A DNA stretch of 64,000 bases, taken from the NCBI RefSeq assembly GCF_947507565.1, contig NC_089190.1:1302001-1366000 (forward strand), in the 5' to 3' direction. Both the position numbers and the translations under genes were made by a program. The notes below the pieces were generated by a model. That model saw only the letters and a list, made by a program, of their open reading frames with translations, did no database searches and had not been told where the DNA came from. Below, piece by piece: positions 47,130-59,700 of the stretch (positions are counted from its first letter, which is position 1; every line of letters begins with the position of its first letter). Origin of the DNA: Oscarella lobularis. Taxonomy: Eukaryota; Porifera; Homoscleromorpha; Homosclerophorida; Oscarellidae.

Positions 47130-48540
47130 TTACTTCTTCGGATTTCGTCTCGGTTTGAGCTGCTTGCCCGAGCCGGAGAAGGGCTGAAACGAGGATGCCT
47201 TGGGGGGGGGGGGGGGGGGGGGGGGGGGAAGAAGATCGAATTTATTCGAGTAAGAATTGCACTTTACTTCGCCTTCGTCTTCGTCTTTGCCAGCCGTCGC
47301 GTTCTTCTCGTCTACTTTTGGTCGATTGACTGCCTTGGGAAACGTCAGCTTTCCTCGCTTGTAATTGTAATTTGGAATGCCGCGAATTCTAAGTAAGAAA
47401 CACTTTTTATTTATTGCTAAAATCGATCGGGTTTAGAACCTCTGCGATGCGAGATTGGTGGGCGCGTTCTTCTCTTTACTCGACTGCTTCTCTTTGCCTT
47501 TTCTCCCATCTAATCGAACTCCAGAACCAGAGAAAGGCTGCGTAGAAAGAGGAACGCCGTACTTATACTCTCTCTCTAGGATCATGTGCGGCTCACCATA
47601 AATCCCGCATCGTAGCCGTCCACAACATCTTCGTTCATCATCTCCTCAGGTTCGGGTTCCGGCTGCCGTGTCGGCTCCTTGTATCCGACAGGAGCAGCGA
47701 ACTCAACATTCATATCGCATTCAATGATGGAGACCGCATTTCCCGGTTTCACTTCCAGAACGGAGAGCTCGTAGCCCTTAGAAACGTCAAGAGGCAAGCG
47801 AATGAAAAAAAGGTACACTTACCTTCTTGTTGTAACGAATCAGTATCGTGTCATTTTCCGTGAGACAGGCAAACGATCTCAACGCATTCTCTAGCCTAAA
47901 CAAAATTAAAATCCTCCCCTAACGCTATGCTCTTTCTTTTTTTTAACGTAGACGTACACGGCTTTCGGATCGGTTATCTCCAAGAATTCGACTTGCTGCG
48001 GCCGAAATTTTGAGTACGTCGCGATGGGCAGCGACGTGCTCTCCAAACGAATCAGTCCGCCCTCCTCCAAGAACAAATTTCTCATCATCTGCGAGGAAAA
48101 CGGTCGATGCGACAAAAGTCCCATGACATCCTTTTTTTTACCCAATTGGGCAAGTAGAGTCGTCCCTCCTCGGCGACGAATTCCAAAACGCCGCAGTGCG
48201 TTGTCCGACACACGGGCTCGTTTGTCAGACGAAACAGCATCGGATAGACGATGTTTAGCCTCGCTACGTCGAATGCATCAGCATCAATCAATAAATCAAT
48301 CAAATCGTCAATTGCGGCATACTCAGTTGATCCAGAGCCGAAGGTGGCATGATGACTAGAGCAGAGAATCGGTACGTTGCATTTCTGTCTTCTTTTCTTA
48401 CTCTTTCCTCCCTTTTCGACGTCATGTCGCTCCTGTCCGGGCATCATGGACACGGAAAAGGCGCGATACTGCTGCTTAAACGATCCGCCCATTGGCAGAT
48501 TGAACATGGGAGATCGTCCAAATACAAACGATCCTTGCAT
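47130..48540 (-). CDS. UFD1: Ubiquitin fusion degradation protein 1
   Basis: Adaptor that, with NPLOC4, directs p97/VCP to ubiquitylated substrates in ER-associated degradation. The protein starts at 48540 ([20 protein letters not shown]), followed by [11 protein letters not shown] and DVEKGGK. Later exons give [88 protein letters not shown] and GYKEP. The final exon ([18 protein letters not shown]) ends at the TAA at 47130-47132. Order and motifs match human UFD1 throughout. The last intron ends in a 27-nt C tract (as read on this strand). The gene is convergent with adenylyl cyclase and divergent from SLC25A11. Confidence 0.94.
47202..47228 (+). repeat. G27 homopolymer in last UFD1 intron
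   Basis: A run of 27 G on the plus strand, C27 on the UFD1 strand. It directly abuts the AAG acceptor of the final UFD1 exon. Confidence 0.95.
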
Positions 48541-48637
48541 CGCCGAAAAGAAGCTCGAAAATCGTTCACTTTCGATCGATGTTGTCCGGGAAAGTGAAAC
48601 GACAGTGCGCTAAGGAAAGACAAACGAACCCGAAAGG
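48541..48637. promoter_or_regulatory. Divergent promoter of UFD1 and SLC25A11
   Basis: Only 97 bp lie between the two start codons, so the core promoters and 5' UTRs must be shared or very short. Confidence 0.5.
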
Positions 48638-50130
48638 ATGTCTCAGGCGTCGCAGCCGCTACCGAAGCCCATTCGATTCTTATTTGGTGGTCTATCGGGG
48701 TACGTTTTTTCGTTCAGTTTACGCGCGACGTCACGTAGACTACATCGCGCTCTCTAAATTTAGAATGGCTGCGACTCTCTTTGTCCAGCCACTGGACTTG
48801 GTCAAGAATCGAATGCAGCTAAGCGGTAAGACGTTTGTACGAGAAATCGTAGCGGCGCGGAGACCGCAGATAACACGCGCATTGAGCATGTTGTACGCAC
48901 GTGACCTAATGTAAGTAAACATGTAATTTCGCTTTACATTTGCAGGCGAAGGCGGCAAAGTAAAGGAACATCGAACGTCGTTTCACGCTATTGCGAAGAT
49001 AATGCGAAGCGAAGGGTTCATAGGCGTCTATTCTGGGTAGGACTTTGCATCCAAGTTTTTTTTTCGAAGTCAAATTTTCTTCTTCAGGTTGTCTGCTGGT
49101 CTGTTGAGACAGGCGACTTATACAACGACGAGACTAGGAATATATCAAATGCTTTTTGATAAATTCACTAGGTTGAATATTTTCGTTGAGAGAGAGAGAG
49201 ATGGCACTATCTTATAACAGGCTTATTCTATTGTGTGTAGTGCCGATGGAACGCCGCCTTCTTTTATTAAAAAAGCTGCTATTGGTACAACCACGCCAAG
49301 TCCGCGCGTCTGTCCCTCGCAGACTAAGTTGCTCTAGGTATTACTGCTGGCGGAATAGGAGCCTTTGTTGGAACGCCGGCTGAGATTTCTCTCATTCGAA
49401 TGACGGCAGATGGAAGGTCGTTTTTCTTGGCATTTGCTTTCTTTTATGAATGCTCGGCTCTAGACTTCCCGTCAACGAGAGACGAAATTACAGCAGCGTA
49501 TTCAATGCTCTCTATAGAATTACCAAAGAGGAGGGCTTAGTGACACTGTGGAGGGTAACGCGAGAAATTAATTGGTATTGGTATTTTGAGACTTGATTTC
49601 AGGGCTGTGGCCCAACGGTCTTTCGCGCTATGGTCGTCAATGCCGCTCAGCTGGCATCGTACTCGCAAGCAAAGCAGTTTCTTCTTTCTTTTGGTAAATA
49701 GATGATATTATAAGGAGGTCCCTTGTATAATGCAGTCAGATAAATTAGGAGTTTCACTGTATTGTCTTCTTAGAAGAGCGCTTCCGAGACAATATCTTCT
49801 GTCACTTTTGCGCTAGCATGATAAGCGGTCTAGTGACAACGATTGTCTCGATGCCAGTCGATATAGCAAAAACGAGAATTCAGAATATGAAGCACGGCGA
49901 ATACAGTGGCGTTTTGGTACGAATAAATGCAGAGTCTCGTCTACTAATAACTCGTGTGTGTGTGTTTTATTATTGCATAGGATGTTTATGCGAAGACAAT
50001 TCGCAGCGAGGGTCTCTTCAGTCTCTGGAAGGGCTTTACTCCCTACTACGCCCGACTCGGCCCGCACACCGTCTTAACGTTTATATTTCTCGAACAGATG
50101 AATCTGTTTTATCGAAAAAGATTCATGTGA
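48638..50130 (+). CDS. SLC25A11: Mitochondrial 2-oxoglutarate/malate carrier
   Basis: Inner-membrane antiporter of the SLC25 family and part of the malate-aspartate shuttle. It starts MSQASQPLPKPIRFLFGGLSG. The three mitochondrial carrier repeats show their signature motifs: PLDLVKNRMQLSG, PAEISLIRMTADGR and PVDIAKTRIQNM. Other family-specific segments are LLRQATYTTTRLGIYQMLF, VNAAQLASYSQAKQFLLSF, CHFCASMISGLVTTIVSM and FSLWKGFTPYYARLGPHTVL. The stop (TGA at 50128-50130) follows LFYRKRFM. About ten short exons. Length fits the family (about 310 residues). DKC1 begins just 71 bp after the stop. Confidence 0.95.
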
Positions 50131-50201
50131 GAACGAGAGAACGAACGAATATCCGATGTACTGTACGGGAAACTGTTCCACGTGGCCTCGCAGAGAAAAA
50201 A

Positions 50202-52857
50202 ATGGCCGACATCTCCCCCGAAGGTACAATAGACCTCACGCGCGCTCGTTCTCGTCTTGCATTCGAAGTCGTTTTCAGCTCAAGCGTTGGGCGTGGTGAA
50301 GAAGAAAAAGAAGAAGGCGAAGGAGCCTTCGACGGACGTCGGGGTGAGTAGAGACGCGCCAATCGCGCGAACTTGCGGCCGAGCGCGTTTTTTCTCAGGA
50401 AGAGCAGCAAAGCACCGAATTCCAAGTCCAACCCGAATCGCTGAAACCCAAATTGGAGACGTCCCAGTGGCCTTTGCTCCTCAAGGTGCTCCACCTCCTC
50501 GACGCGAACATCGAACTTTTACGATGTTACTGATCGTTTAGAACTATGATTTGCTCAACACTCGTACTTCTCACTATACTCCTCTCGTCTGCGGCTGCTC
50601 TCCCTTGCAGAGACCCATTAGGGAGTACATAAGGTAAGGTGTCTCGACTCCTTGATACTTCTGCTGCTAATTGCCTTTTGTTTCTTTAGGAGCGGATTTA
50701 TTAATCTCGACAAGCCGGCTAATCCTTCATCTCACGAGGTACGCGATACAGAAGATAGATAGATAGGACAAGTAAGTAGACACTCTGAGTCACCTGGATA
50801 AACAAGTTAGTGAATAGTTTGGAATTTTCGTTATAAAATTGGCCGCGTGGTTTTTCCTGTCTAAAGAACTTTCGTTTATCTATTCGATCGTTCTCCTCCC
50901 TCGGAGACCGTGTCACACCTCTCTTATGCTATGTCACTGCCTATGAGAGATTCTGCTACATCCTTGGTCATTTCTTTCTGCCCCTAGGTTGTGGCTTGGG
51001 TTCGTCGTATATTGCGCGTCGAAAAGACCGGCCACAGCGGCACCCTCGATCCCAAAGTCACCGGTTGCTTGATCGTTTGCATCGAACGAGCGACTCGTCT
51101 TGTGAAATCGCAGCAGGGAGCCGGCAAGGAGTACGTCGGCGTCGTACGCTTTCACAACCCAATCGAAGACGAGACCAAAGTAGCTAAGGTAGAGAGAAAG
51201 AAATACCGTCGAAGATATATATAGTATTTATTATTGGCTTATTTCTAGATGATGGAAACGTTGACGGGTGCCCTCTTTCAGCGTCCGCCCCTAATATCAG
51301 CCGTCAAACGGCAGCTGCGCGTTCGAACCGTCTACGAAAGCAAATTAATAGAATTTGAAAAGGAGCGAAATCTAGGCAAGTCATAAGACGTGATATTAGA
51401 CCTTAGCGTAGTTTATCTTCGCAAACGTAGCCGTGTTCTGGGTCAGCTGCGAAGCGGGAACGTACATTCGAACGTTGTGCGTGCACATGGGTCTTCTCCT
51501 CGGCGTCGGCGCTCACATGCAGGAGCTGAGACGCGTTCGATCGGGAATCCAATCAGAGAAGGCACGCAATCGACGAGTTATTATTATTATTATTCCCAAT
51601 CGAAAGAATCTTCGTCTTTAGGACAACATTGTGACAATGCACGACGTTCTCGACGCCCAGCACGTGTTCGATACAACCAAGGAGGGTTAGTTGGTTAATT
51701 AAAGCCTAGTCGACCCGTCTCACGTTTTTCTCTCGTGTAGAATCTTACCTTAGACGAGTCATTAAGCCGTTAGAGGCTCTGCTGGTCGGTCACAAGCGAT
51801 TGATGGTGAAGGATAGTACTGTAAGTATCGAGTGCTCGTGCGTACGCGTGAGCGATCCTGGCGGCTTCAGGTGAACGCCATCTGCTACGGGGCCCAGCTG
51901 ATGATTCCGGGTCTTCTACGCTACGACGACGGCATAGAAGTGAACGCGGAGATTGTGATGATGACAGCGAAGGGAGAAGCAATAGCACTCGGTAAACAGA
52001 CGTTCGTTGGGCTCGTGGACTTGGTGTTTGACTTTTTGGAGCGTCTAGGCATAGCGCAGATGACCACCGCTGAAATTGCTAGCTGCGATCACGGCATTGT
52101 GGCTAAAATCAAACGAGTCATCATGGAAAGAGATACGTATCCTAGGAAATGGGGTCTCGGTCCCAAGGTCTTCTTTTAGCGTAGTTGCGCGTTCTTAGTG
52201 ATAGGAGCCGTTACTCGTTTTTAGGCTGTTGTCAAGAAGAAGCTCATTGCTGCCGGAAAACTGGACAAGCGCGGGCGACCCACTGATGAGACGCCTGAAC
52301 TTTGGAGGAAAATGTTTCCTCTGGAGTGCGTGTGACCTCTGGTCTGTGCGCTCGTTTTTGCTATCGTTCTGTTTAGAGGAAAGGTCGAAAAAGCAGCGGA
52401 CGTTGAAAAAGAAGAGGGAGAGATGAGTGTCTCTGAGGCTGAGCCTGAGGTGATATTGATTCGAGGACGTGAGCTGAATTGTCTTGATCTGCTCTTTGCA
52501 GCGTAAACGTAAACGGGACGAGAGCGAAGACAGCGAGATAAAGAAGAAGAAGAAGAAAAAGAAACGGGAGAAGGAGGAGGTCGTCTCAGAAGAAGAAGAA
52601 GAAGAAGAGGCAGAAGCAGAGAGCGAGAAAAAGAAGAAGAAAAAGAAGAAGAAAAAACACAAGAAGGAAGACGTTTCGTCGCAAGAAGAAGAGTCTCAGG
52701 AGGAGGAGGTGAGGACTGAAGAAAGGCGGGGCACCGTTTTCTCATTAGAGGTTTTCTTTAGACCGAGGACGCCGAAACAAAATCAAAGAAACACAAAAAG
52801 AAGAAGAAGAAAAAGAAGAAAGAACCGGACACAGAGGAGAGTTCAGAAGAAGAATGA
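50202..52857 (+). CDS. DKC1: Dyskerin, H/ACA snoRNP pseudouridine synthase
   Basis: Nucleolar catalytic subunit of H/ACA ribonucleoproteins and part of telomerase RNP in animals. It starts MADISPE and continues with a Lys-rich exon. The dyskerin-like domain has [15 protein letters not shown] and [17 protein letters not shown]. The TruB catalytic motif [16 protein letters not shown] is near 51035, with the catalytic Asp present. Later segments are [37 protein letters not shown] and [12 protein letters not shown]. The PUA domain has [21 protein letters not shown] long Lys/Glu tail (52500-52857) ends at TGA. AATAAA lies 66 nt after the stop. The intron at about 50739-50987 is longer than its neighbours and might host an RNA. 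Confidence 0.96.
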
Positions 52858-52922
52858 CTGGCTCACACACCCCGCTTCTTAGATAATTGATGGAACTTTT
52901 AATCAAGCACGCCGCTGATTAG

Positions 52923-52928
52923 AATAAA
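52923..52928 (+). terminator. AATAAA polyadenylation signal of DKC1
   Basis: Hexamer 66 nt after the stop. Its closeness to the upstream ATG at 52966 argues for the later ACSF3 start at 53116. Confidence 0.5.
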
Positions 52929-53115
52929 GTTATCTAATTGGTCATGTGCAAGATTAAAGTCCAGTATGAACTACGTGAATTTTGTTGTAAATCTCGTAAG
53001 AAATCCAAAACGTCATCCTGCATTTCCTAATCAACGTGCATTAGGCTTTGTTAGCAGTCGTCGTGATAGCGTGGGCGTTCGTCTTGCGTACGTGCACCGA
53101 AAAACAGCTCAAATA

Positions 53116-55326
53116 ATGCTCATCGAACGAACGATCGCGCGCCGATGGCAGCACGCCGTCGCGCCGCTCTTCGCGCGCGCGCAACGCTTCGCCGAGCGCG
53201 CGGCCATCGCCGACAAGCACGGCGTTCACACGTACGGCGATCTCGCGCGCGCCAGTCGCCGTCTCGCCGCCCGACTGCCGACATCGGCGTCTCGCGTCGC
53301 CTTTCTCTGCGGAAACGACGCGAGTTACGCGCTCGTTCAATGGGCGACGTGGCGACGCGCCGCCGTCGCCGTGCCGCTCGCCAAGAGCCATCCGCTCGCC
53401 GAATTGGAGTACGTCATCGCCGATTCGCAGGCGAACGTCGTCGTTTCGTCGGAGCCGATCTATCACGATCGCGTGGGGCCCCTTTGCGAGAAATTGGGCG
53501 TGGCTCACGTACGAGTGGAAAAGGAATGGATGATGCCGGTGGCGGAAACGAAAGAGGAGGAGGAGGATGGGGGCGTGACTTTTCCTGCTAGTCAAGGAGC
53601 TCAGCTTCTCTACACGAGTGGAACGACGGGAAGACCGAAAGGCGTCCTGGCAACGCACGGAAACATTGAGTCAGTATGCATCTGAGCTGGAAATCGACGA
53701 CGGAATTTTTTAAGATTGCTCTTGCAGAGCGTCGGTTAATGCTTTGATTAAAGCGTGGGGTTTTTCTTCGCGAGATCGACAGCTGCACGTGTTGCCTCTG
53801 CACCACGTTCACGGCATCGTCAATGGGCTTCTTTGTCCGCTCTGGTGCGGCGCCACGTGTCTCATGCTTCCAGAGTTCGACGAAGAAAAGGTATTGGTAG
53901 AACTTCGGGGTTTTTGAAATTATTTATTTTTGTACGTGTTGCTTAGGTGTGGAGTGCTTTGATTGGCGACGAGGCTGGACTGAAAGTGAATTTGTTCACG
54001 GCTGTTCCTACGATCTACGTCAAGTTGATCAAACACTATGAAGACGCTCAGTATTCAGCTGGCGAGAAGGAAAGAATTCGGCATCGTGTAAAGGAAAATA
54101 TTAGGTGTGTATGATGCACAGTAAGAACCTAACTAATAGTCTGACGTCTTTTCTCGCTAAGACTAATGATGTCTGGCTCAGCTCCTCTTCCAACACCTAT
54201 AATGAAGAAGTGGCACGACATAACAGGCAATCCAAAAGCCTCTGATTCGCATTGGGTCTTAGAGATTTCCTATATTTTCAGGCCATTGGTTATTGGAGCG
54301 GTATGGAATGACTGAAATTGGCATGGCCTTGTCAAATCCGCTTAACGGAGAACGAAAACCTGTACGCATTCTATTGACAAAAAAAAGAAAGGGTGTAGAT
54401 TTGTGATATAGGGAACTGTCGGAACTCCTTTGCCAGGTGTCAAAGTGAGAATTACTAGTGAAAAGGTTTGCTCTGTATTTTGTCTCTGGTTTCTCCTGGC
54501 TAAACGTCCTCCGTTTACGTGAAGGATGGTTCTGTGATGGTCGAGGGCAATGAGACGCTGAGTACCGTCTACGCTGATTCAGATAGCGACGAAGGCGGCT
54601 GTCTTGAAGTGAAGGGACCAGCAGTTTTTACAGAGTAATATGATCTAAGACCCTGCGCGTTCTTCTTCCTTAGTAGTCTTCCTTAGGTACTGGAATCGTC
54701 CTGAAGCAACGGCTGAAGCGTTTACCGACGACGGTTGGTTCAAAACCGGCGACACAGCCTGTACGTCTCGATCCTATTCCTCGTAATTTCATTACCATCG
54801 TTGTGCAGGCTACAAAGACGGGGTCTATCAGATCCTCGGTAGGACGTCTGTGGATATAATCAAAAGTGGCGGATACAAGATAAGGTCGGTTTGAAATTCA
54901 GTGTTCGTGCACTCCTCCTATAGTCTACTGTGTCTTAGCGCTTTAGATATTGAGCGAGTCTTTCTCAGTCATCCTGATATTGCGGACTGTGCCGTCATTG
55001 GACTGCCGGACGACGTGTGGGGACAGGCTGTAACAGCGATTGTCGTTACCAAGAGAGAAGTGACGCTCATTCTTTTGTTTTTTCTTTCTACTCCATTTAA
55101 TCCTACCTTGCAGATTGATCTGCCTGGCTTGCGAGAATGGGCAAGGGATCATCTGGCATCCTATGCTCTGCCTCGAAATGTGCTCCAAATGAAAGCGCTT
55201 CCACGAAATGCAATGGGAAAGGTAAACAAGAAAGACTTAGCCAAAGTCTGCTCTACTTCCGCCAGCGACAATAAAAATTTGCTTGTCAATAGCTACTTTC
55301 ACGATCTAATCTTTCCTAGTCGCTGA
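53116..55326 (+). CDS. ACSF3: Mitochondrial malonyl-CoA synthetase, ACSF3
   Basis: Adenylate-forming enzyme that activates malonate (and methylmalonate) to its CoA ester in mitochondria. The start at 53116 gives an Arg-rich, amphipathic targeting peptide ([15 protein letters not shown]). An in-frame ATG at 52966 is also possible. The AMP-binding signature [18 protein letters not shown] lies near 53612. Other motifs are [71 protein letters not shown] and [15 protein letters not shown]. The C-terminal domain has [15 protein letters not shown] and [14 protein letters not shown], with the conserved catalytic Lys. About eleven exons with 50-80 bp introns. Confidence 0.94.
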
Positions 55327-55434
55327 AAACTTTTTTCTAAGGTGTCGTACTGCACACACGTATGAATCACGGATAAATATGTACAGTATGTGTCTTCATG
55401 CGTGCGCAGTCGTATCTAGTATCTACGGCAAGAA

Positions 55435-56221
55435 ATGACGGAGACGGCGAAATCGTACTGGGACTCGTGGTTCAAGGAAGAGGACGCGAGTGGCGACTGC
55501 TCGTGTCCTTCGCTGGTAGAACGAGTCTAGGGGGCCCCCAAAAACATCGAGTCACTCGCGTCTTAGTCTAGAAAACAGAGAATAATTGGATTCATAACTC
55601 TCTTAGCTGCAGGCGCGTTTTGCTTCGGCATGGTACGATACAGTAGACTAAGTAGTCGGCCAATCTTGACTTCTTTTCATTGGTACGCAGGCTTTTCTTT
55701 TGTTGCCTGTCGTCGTTCTGAAAGCTCGAAAATTCTCTGCTCTTTTCACTCTCGGCAGTCTGTTTATCTTAGGGAGGTGGGTACTTGGCCTACAAACGTC
55801 TAAGTCTTTTTGAATTTGTTTCTGTAGTTTTTCTGTATTATGGGGTCCATGGAAGCAGGCGAAGCATTTGTTCTCAATGGAAAGGCTACCGTTTACTGCA
55901 TCTTATTTGGGTTGCATGGTGCTTACGCTCTACTTTGCGTTGTGGGTGAGTCCACCTTTAGAGAGAGAAGAAATAAAGATTTGCTCGCTAACTGACATAC
56001 AAGGTTCATTCAACGTTGCTCACAATCGTTTTCAGTTTTCTGGAAGCTGGAGCGCTTCTTTGGTTAGTTTCTCTCTGAAGTGGATTATCTGTTGACATCC
56101 AATGTCTTCTAGGTATGTTATTAGTTATGTTCCTGGTGGAGTAACAGGTATGACGTTCGTGACCAAACTGTGTGGCAGAGCAGTAAAGAAAACCGTGGAA
56201 ACCGGAATTAACAGTGTCTAA
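55435..56221 (+). CDS. SFT2D: SFT2-family vesicle transport membrane protein
   Basis: Small four-helix Golgi membrane protein linked to endosome-to-Golgi transport. Exon 1 starts at MTETAKSYWDSWFKEEDASG. Exon 2, from about 55570, encodes RKQRIIGFITLLAAGAFCFG. Later exons give AFLLLPVVVLKARKFSALFT, VLWGPWKQAKHLFSMERLPF, CMVLTLYFALW and LLTIVFSFLEAGALLWYVIS. The WGPWKQ and F-S-F-L-E segments match the SFT2 domain. The stop is at 56219-56221, and AATAAA follows about 48 nt later. Vertebrate subtype (SFT2D1-3) is not decided; the acidic N terminus resembles SFT2D3. Confidence 0.85.
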
Positions 56222-56268
56222 CATTAACCAGCAAGTAACATCAAACGCCTCCAATGGAGAATGTAATC

Positions 56269-56274
56269 AATAAA
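56269..56274 (+). terminator. AATAAA polyadenylation signal of SFT2D gene
   Basis: Hexamer about 48 nt after the SFT2D stop, in an overlapping AATAAATAAA. Confidence 0.45.
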
Positions 56275-56734
56275 TAAAGATAAAGTGATTAGCAATGATT
56301 AGCGCGTCGCCTTCCCGTATAATTTGATTCGTTTCCCGGATAACTGATTTCAGCGTTCTTTTGCATCGCTGGTGACGACTACGCCCCGTTGACGCTCTCC
56401 TCGAATCGTCGACAATAGCGAGCAGGCGGTCGTCGCGCCACGGAGCGCGAAACGAGCGAAAGAGACACCGAGAAATCGAAGACGTCGAATCGAACGGGTA
56501 AATTGAGCAACGCGTGGCGTCGAAAACGCGTGGCGTCTCACTTTCGTTCCACCCCAAGTCGACGCGTGCGACTTATCCGCTTTTTTACCGCTCTGCGGCT
56601 TTTTTTCTCCATTCCCTTTCATTGTATATCGACTTCGCAAAGATTCTCACGACCTCGTGCAGACGTTCCGCTCGCGCGATAATTTGTCTTGTACATGTAC
56701 CTAATAGGCGCTTTATCTCCGGCGCGGTTGCGGC
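56275..56734. other. Upstream region of the RhoGEF gene
   Basis: GC-rich stretch with no supported gene. It likely contains the promoter of the downstream RhoGEF. Minus-strand open frames here are compositionally driven. Confidence 0.4.
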
Positions 56735-59700
56735 ATGAACGCGACGACTATCGAAGAAATCCAGTAAGGAGGAAGTCCCAATATGTCACGCGACGCCGCG
56801 TTTACTCCCCTTTTCGCTCTTAGCGATTCGACTCGGTCCGAGCCGACGCCGAAGCCGAAGCCGAAGCCGAAGCCGCGACCGAAGCAGAACGCGTCCGAAG
56901 CGTCGTCGGATCGACGTCCTCGACCAGTTCCGGCGCCGCGAAAGAATCGGGTGAGAATCGTTCGTACGCGATCGCGATCGGGCGAGAGCAGCAGCGCGAG
57001 TTCGAGTCGCGTGTCGACGCCGTCGACGCCGCTTGCGTTGACGAGGGAGAAGGAGAAAGGGAGCGAGTCGGACGAATGGGAAGACGTCGATTCGGACAGT
57101 GGAAGTCAGTCGGAAGAGAAAAATATTTCGAATTATTAATTAAAATTTTTTGGTGGGTAGGCGGCGATAAAAAGAAGAATTTTTTTCGTCGAAGGTAAGC
57201 TCTGTAATTAATTAATTAAAATAATTAATTGCTTAATTAAAACGCCTGTTTGTTTTTATAGTCGTAATTAATTAATTATTGCTTAACTTAGCTTAACTGC
57301 TCATATGTTTGCTTATAAAGAGGTCCCATTAATTAATTCAGATGTCTTTAGTCCCTTATACATGTACTGTATCCTCTCTTCTCATAGCATTCGTCCGTCT
57401 ACTGTGCGCAAGAGAGGGAGTTTGAGAAGAAAACCGAGACCGCCTCGAAAACCGCCTCGCAAACCGGACTCGTTCGGCCGAGCGGCAACTCTTCTCGAGA
57501 GCATCAGCAGCGACGATCAAGAAGGAGGAGGAGGAGAAGACGGGCAAACGACTGGAACGGTCGACGAAAAAGACGACGACAACGTCTACAGCGACGTCGC
57601 GATCGTCAACTCCAAACGCCGAGCGTCGAATCCGCTCGCGCAGCGTCCCCTTCCGCCGCCGCCCGTCGATCAAACCCCCTTTAGACCGAACTCGCGTTGG
57701 CGACCGGAATGGGATAACGACGACGAAATCAACGGGCGACGAACGCAGCGTAGCATCAGCTTCAACGTTCCCGAGTCCGAACGATTGTACAACGAACCGC
57801 TCATCCATCGATCGCGAAGCATCAGTCAGACGGGCAGCGTCGCGAGCGGCGCGTCGCGTTCCGTGCCGTCGTCGCCGAGTCGGCCCCAGCCGAAGCAGCG
57901 ACGAAAGCCGCCCAAGCCGCGCGAATCGGCGCCGATTAAGGAGAAGGAGAAGAAGGCGGCGGCGAAGTCGAAGAAGCCGCCGATTCCCTCGAAGCCGCGA
58001 CCTATGCTCGTGCGTCCCGACGAACTTCGATCCGTCTTGGAGAGCTTGAAAAAAGTCCAGTTGGCGAATAAAAAAAAGGATCGCGATCCCGACGACGGCG
58101 GCGGCTATTGCCTGCCTCCCGCGCGTGCGACGCCGCCGAAGCCCAAGCCGAGAAAGCTCGCTCTCACGCGAAAGCTCTCCGTCAGTCTCGAAGACATCGC
58201 CTCGCCGCGACCGGACGCGTCCGAGTCGCGCGCGTCCACGCTCAGTCGATCCTATTCGCTGCATTTGGGAATGGTCGAAGTGACGAGAGACGGCGACTAC
58301 GACGACGACGACGACGACGTTGGAGAAAGACTAGGTGCAACAATCTCGTATAGTATCTTTGATTTTTTTTCTATAGCTCTTCTTGCTTTTAGACGTCGCG
58401 GGAGAGGCTCTCTACCACGTTCTCGATCCGAATCAGAGTTGTCCGTTTTGTGCGGCGGCGCAAGCCGCCGCGTCCGACAGCAGCGTGACGAGCTTGGATT
58501 TCGTAGGAAAAAACGTTGACATGCTCTTCTCGTTTCCATGTCGACATCGTCGAAGGGGAGCGGACTTTCGTTCAGGAGGTGCAGCTCCTTTGAAAGCTCC
58601 GGCGATGAGAGCGCCGTCGAGACGACGGACTTTGTGGGTGGAACAACCCGAGGTGAAGTTGACGGGGGAGGGGGGGAAAACGTTGCTTGCAACGATGAAC
58701 CAAGTGTTTGTTTAGGTGATCAAGAGCGGTGTTTTGGATACGCTCGACGAACCGGAAAGAAAATATCAAGAGGTGAAAATGTTTTAGTTCTTATTTTACG
58801 GCGATATAGCCGGTCTCTTCGTTTTCTCTTAGGCTCAGTTTGAATTGATTTCGTCCGAGATGACGTATTTGAGTAGTTTGAAGATTTTGATGGATCATTT
58901 TATGAACGCGCCGGACTTGTTGGACTCGTTGCCGGAGGAGCGACGAGTTCTCGACAAGCAGCAGCGTCACGTTCTCTTTTCGAACCTGCCTTCGGTATTC
59001 GACGTGGCGACACGGTGAGGAGAAAGAGACAACGGCAATGAGAGAGAGAGAACAATACTGTCGACTTTTAGGTTCAACGAGAGTCTACAGAATCGTTGGA
59101 AGGAGAATTGCAAAGTGGAAAATATGTGTGACATAATAATGGATTACGTAAGTAGTCTGTTCTATTGTGGAGCCCAGGTCAGTTTTCTCTTCAGACGCGC
59201 AAGGATTTCGACGTGTACGTGAAGTACTGCTCCAATCAGGCCTATCAACATCGACTCCTCGAAAAACTTCTGTATGTGAATATAAAGCTTTGGTTACTGT
59301 GTCCGAACACGTTCTTTCGTTAATAGAGCGACTGACGCGAAGTTTTACTCTATCATACAGAAACTAGAGAGCGATCCCATTTGCCAGTCGTTGGCGTTGC
59401 ACTCGTATCTATTGTTGCCTATGCAACGCATTACTCGATTTCCTCTGCTCGTCGTTGTGAGTCCAATTGATGATTGATTTTTTAGGGGGGTCGGGAATTC
59501 ACGACGTTTTCTCTTTAGGCCATACTCGAGCGCACTGCCGAAGAGTCTCCGCATTATCCAGTGATTCAAGAAACGCTCGTTACCGTTCGAAAGGCAAGAC
59601 AGAGACGTTGTTTTGATTAATTAATTAAAGAGCAATGTTTTGTCTCCTGAGCAGTTGGTGAAAGAGTGCAACGAAGGAGCAAAGACGATGGAAAGAATGG

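Noticed and set aside
52195-52745. Ser/Phe-rich minus-strand frames opposite the DKC1 tail
   Set aside because: Produced by the Lys/Glu-coding AAG/GAA repeats read backwards.
56783-57139. ATG at 56783 as RhoGEF start
   Set aside because: It lies inside a normal-sized intron (GTAAGG to CTCTTAG) that joins MNATTIEEI in phase to the next exon. The start at 56735 fits better, though RNA data are needed.
57356-58264. 302-residue minus-strand open frame under the RhoGEF
   Set aside because: Arg-rich shadow of the disordered N-terminal half. The plus-strand frame continues into DH, PH and SH3 domains.
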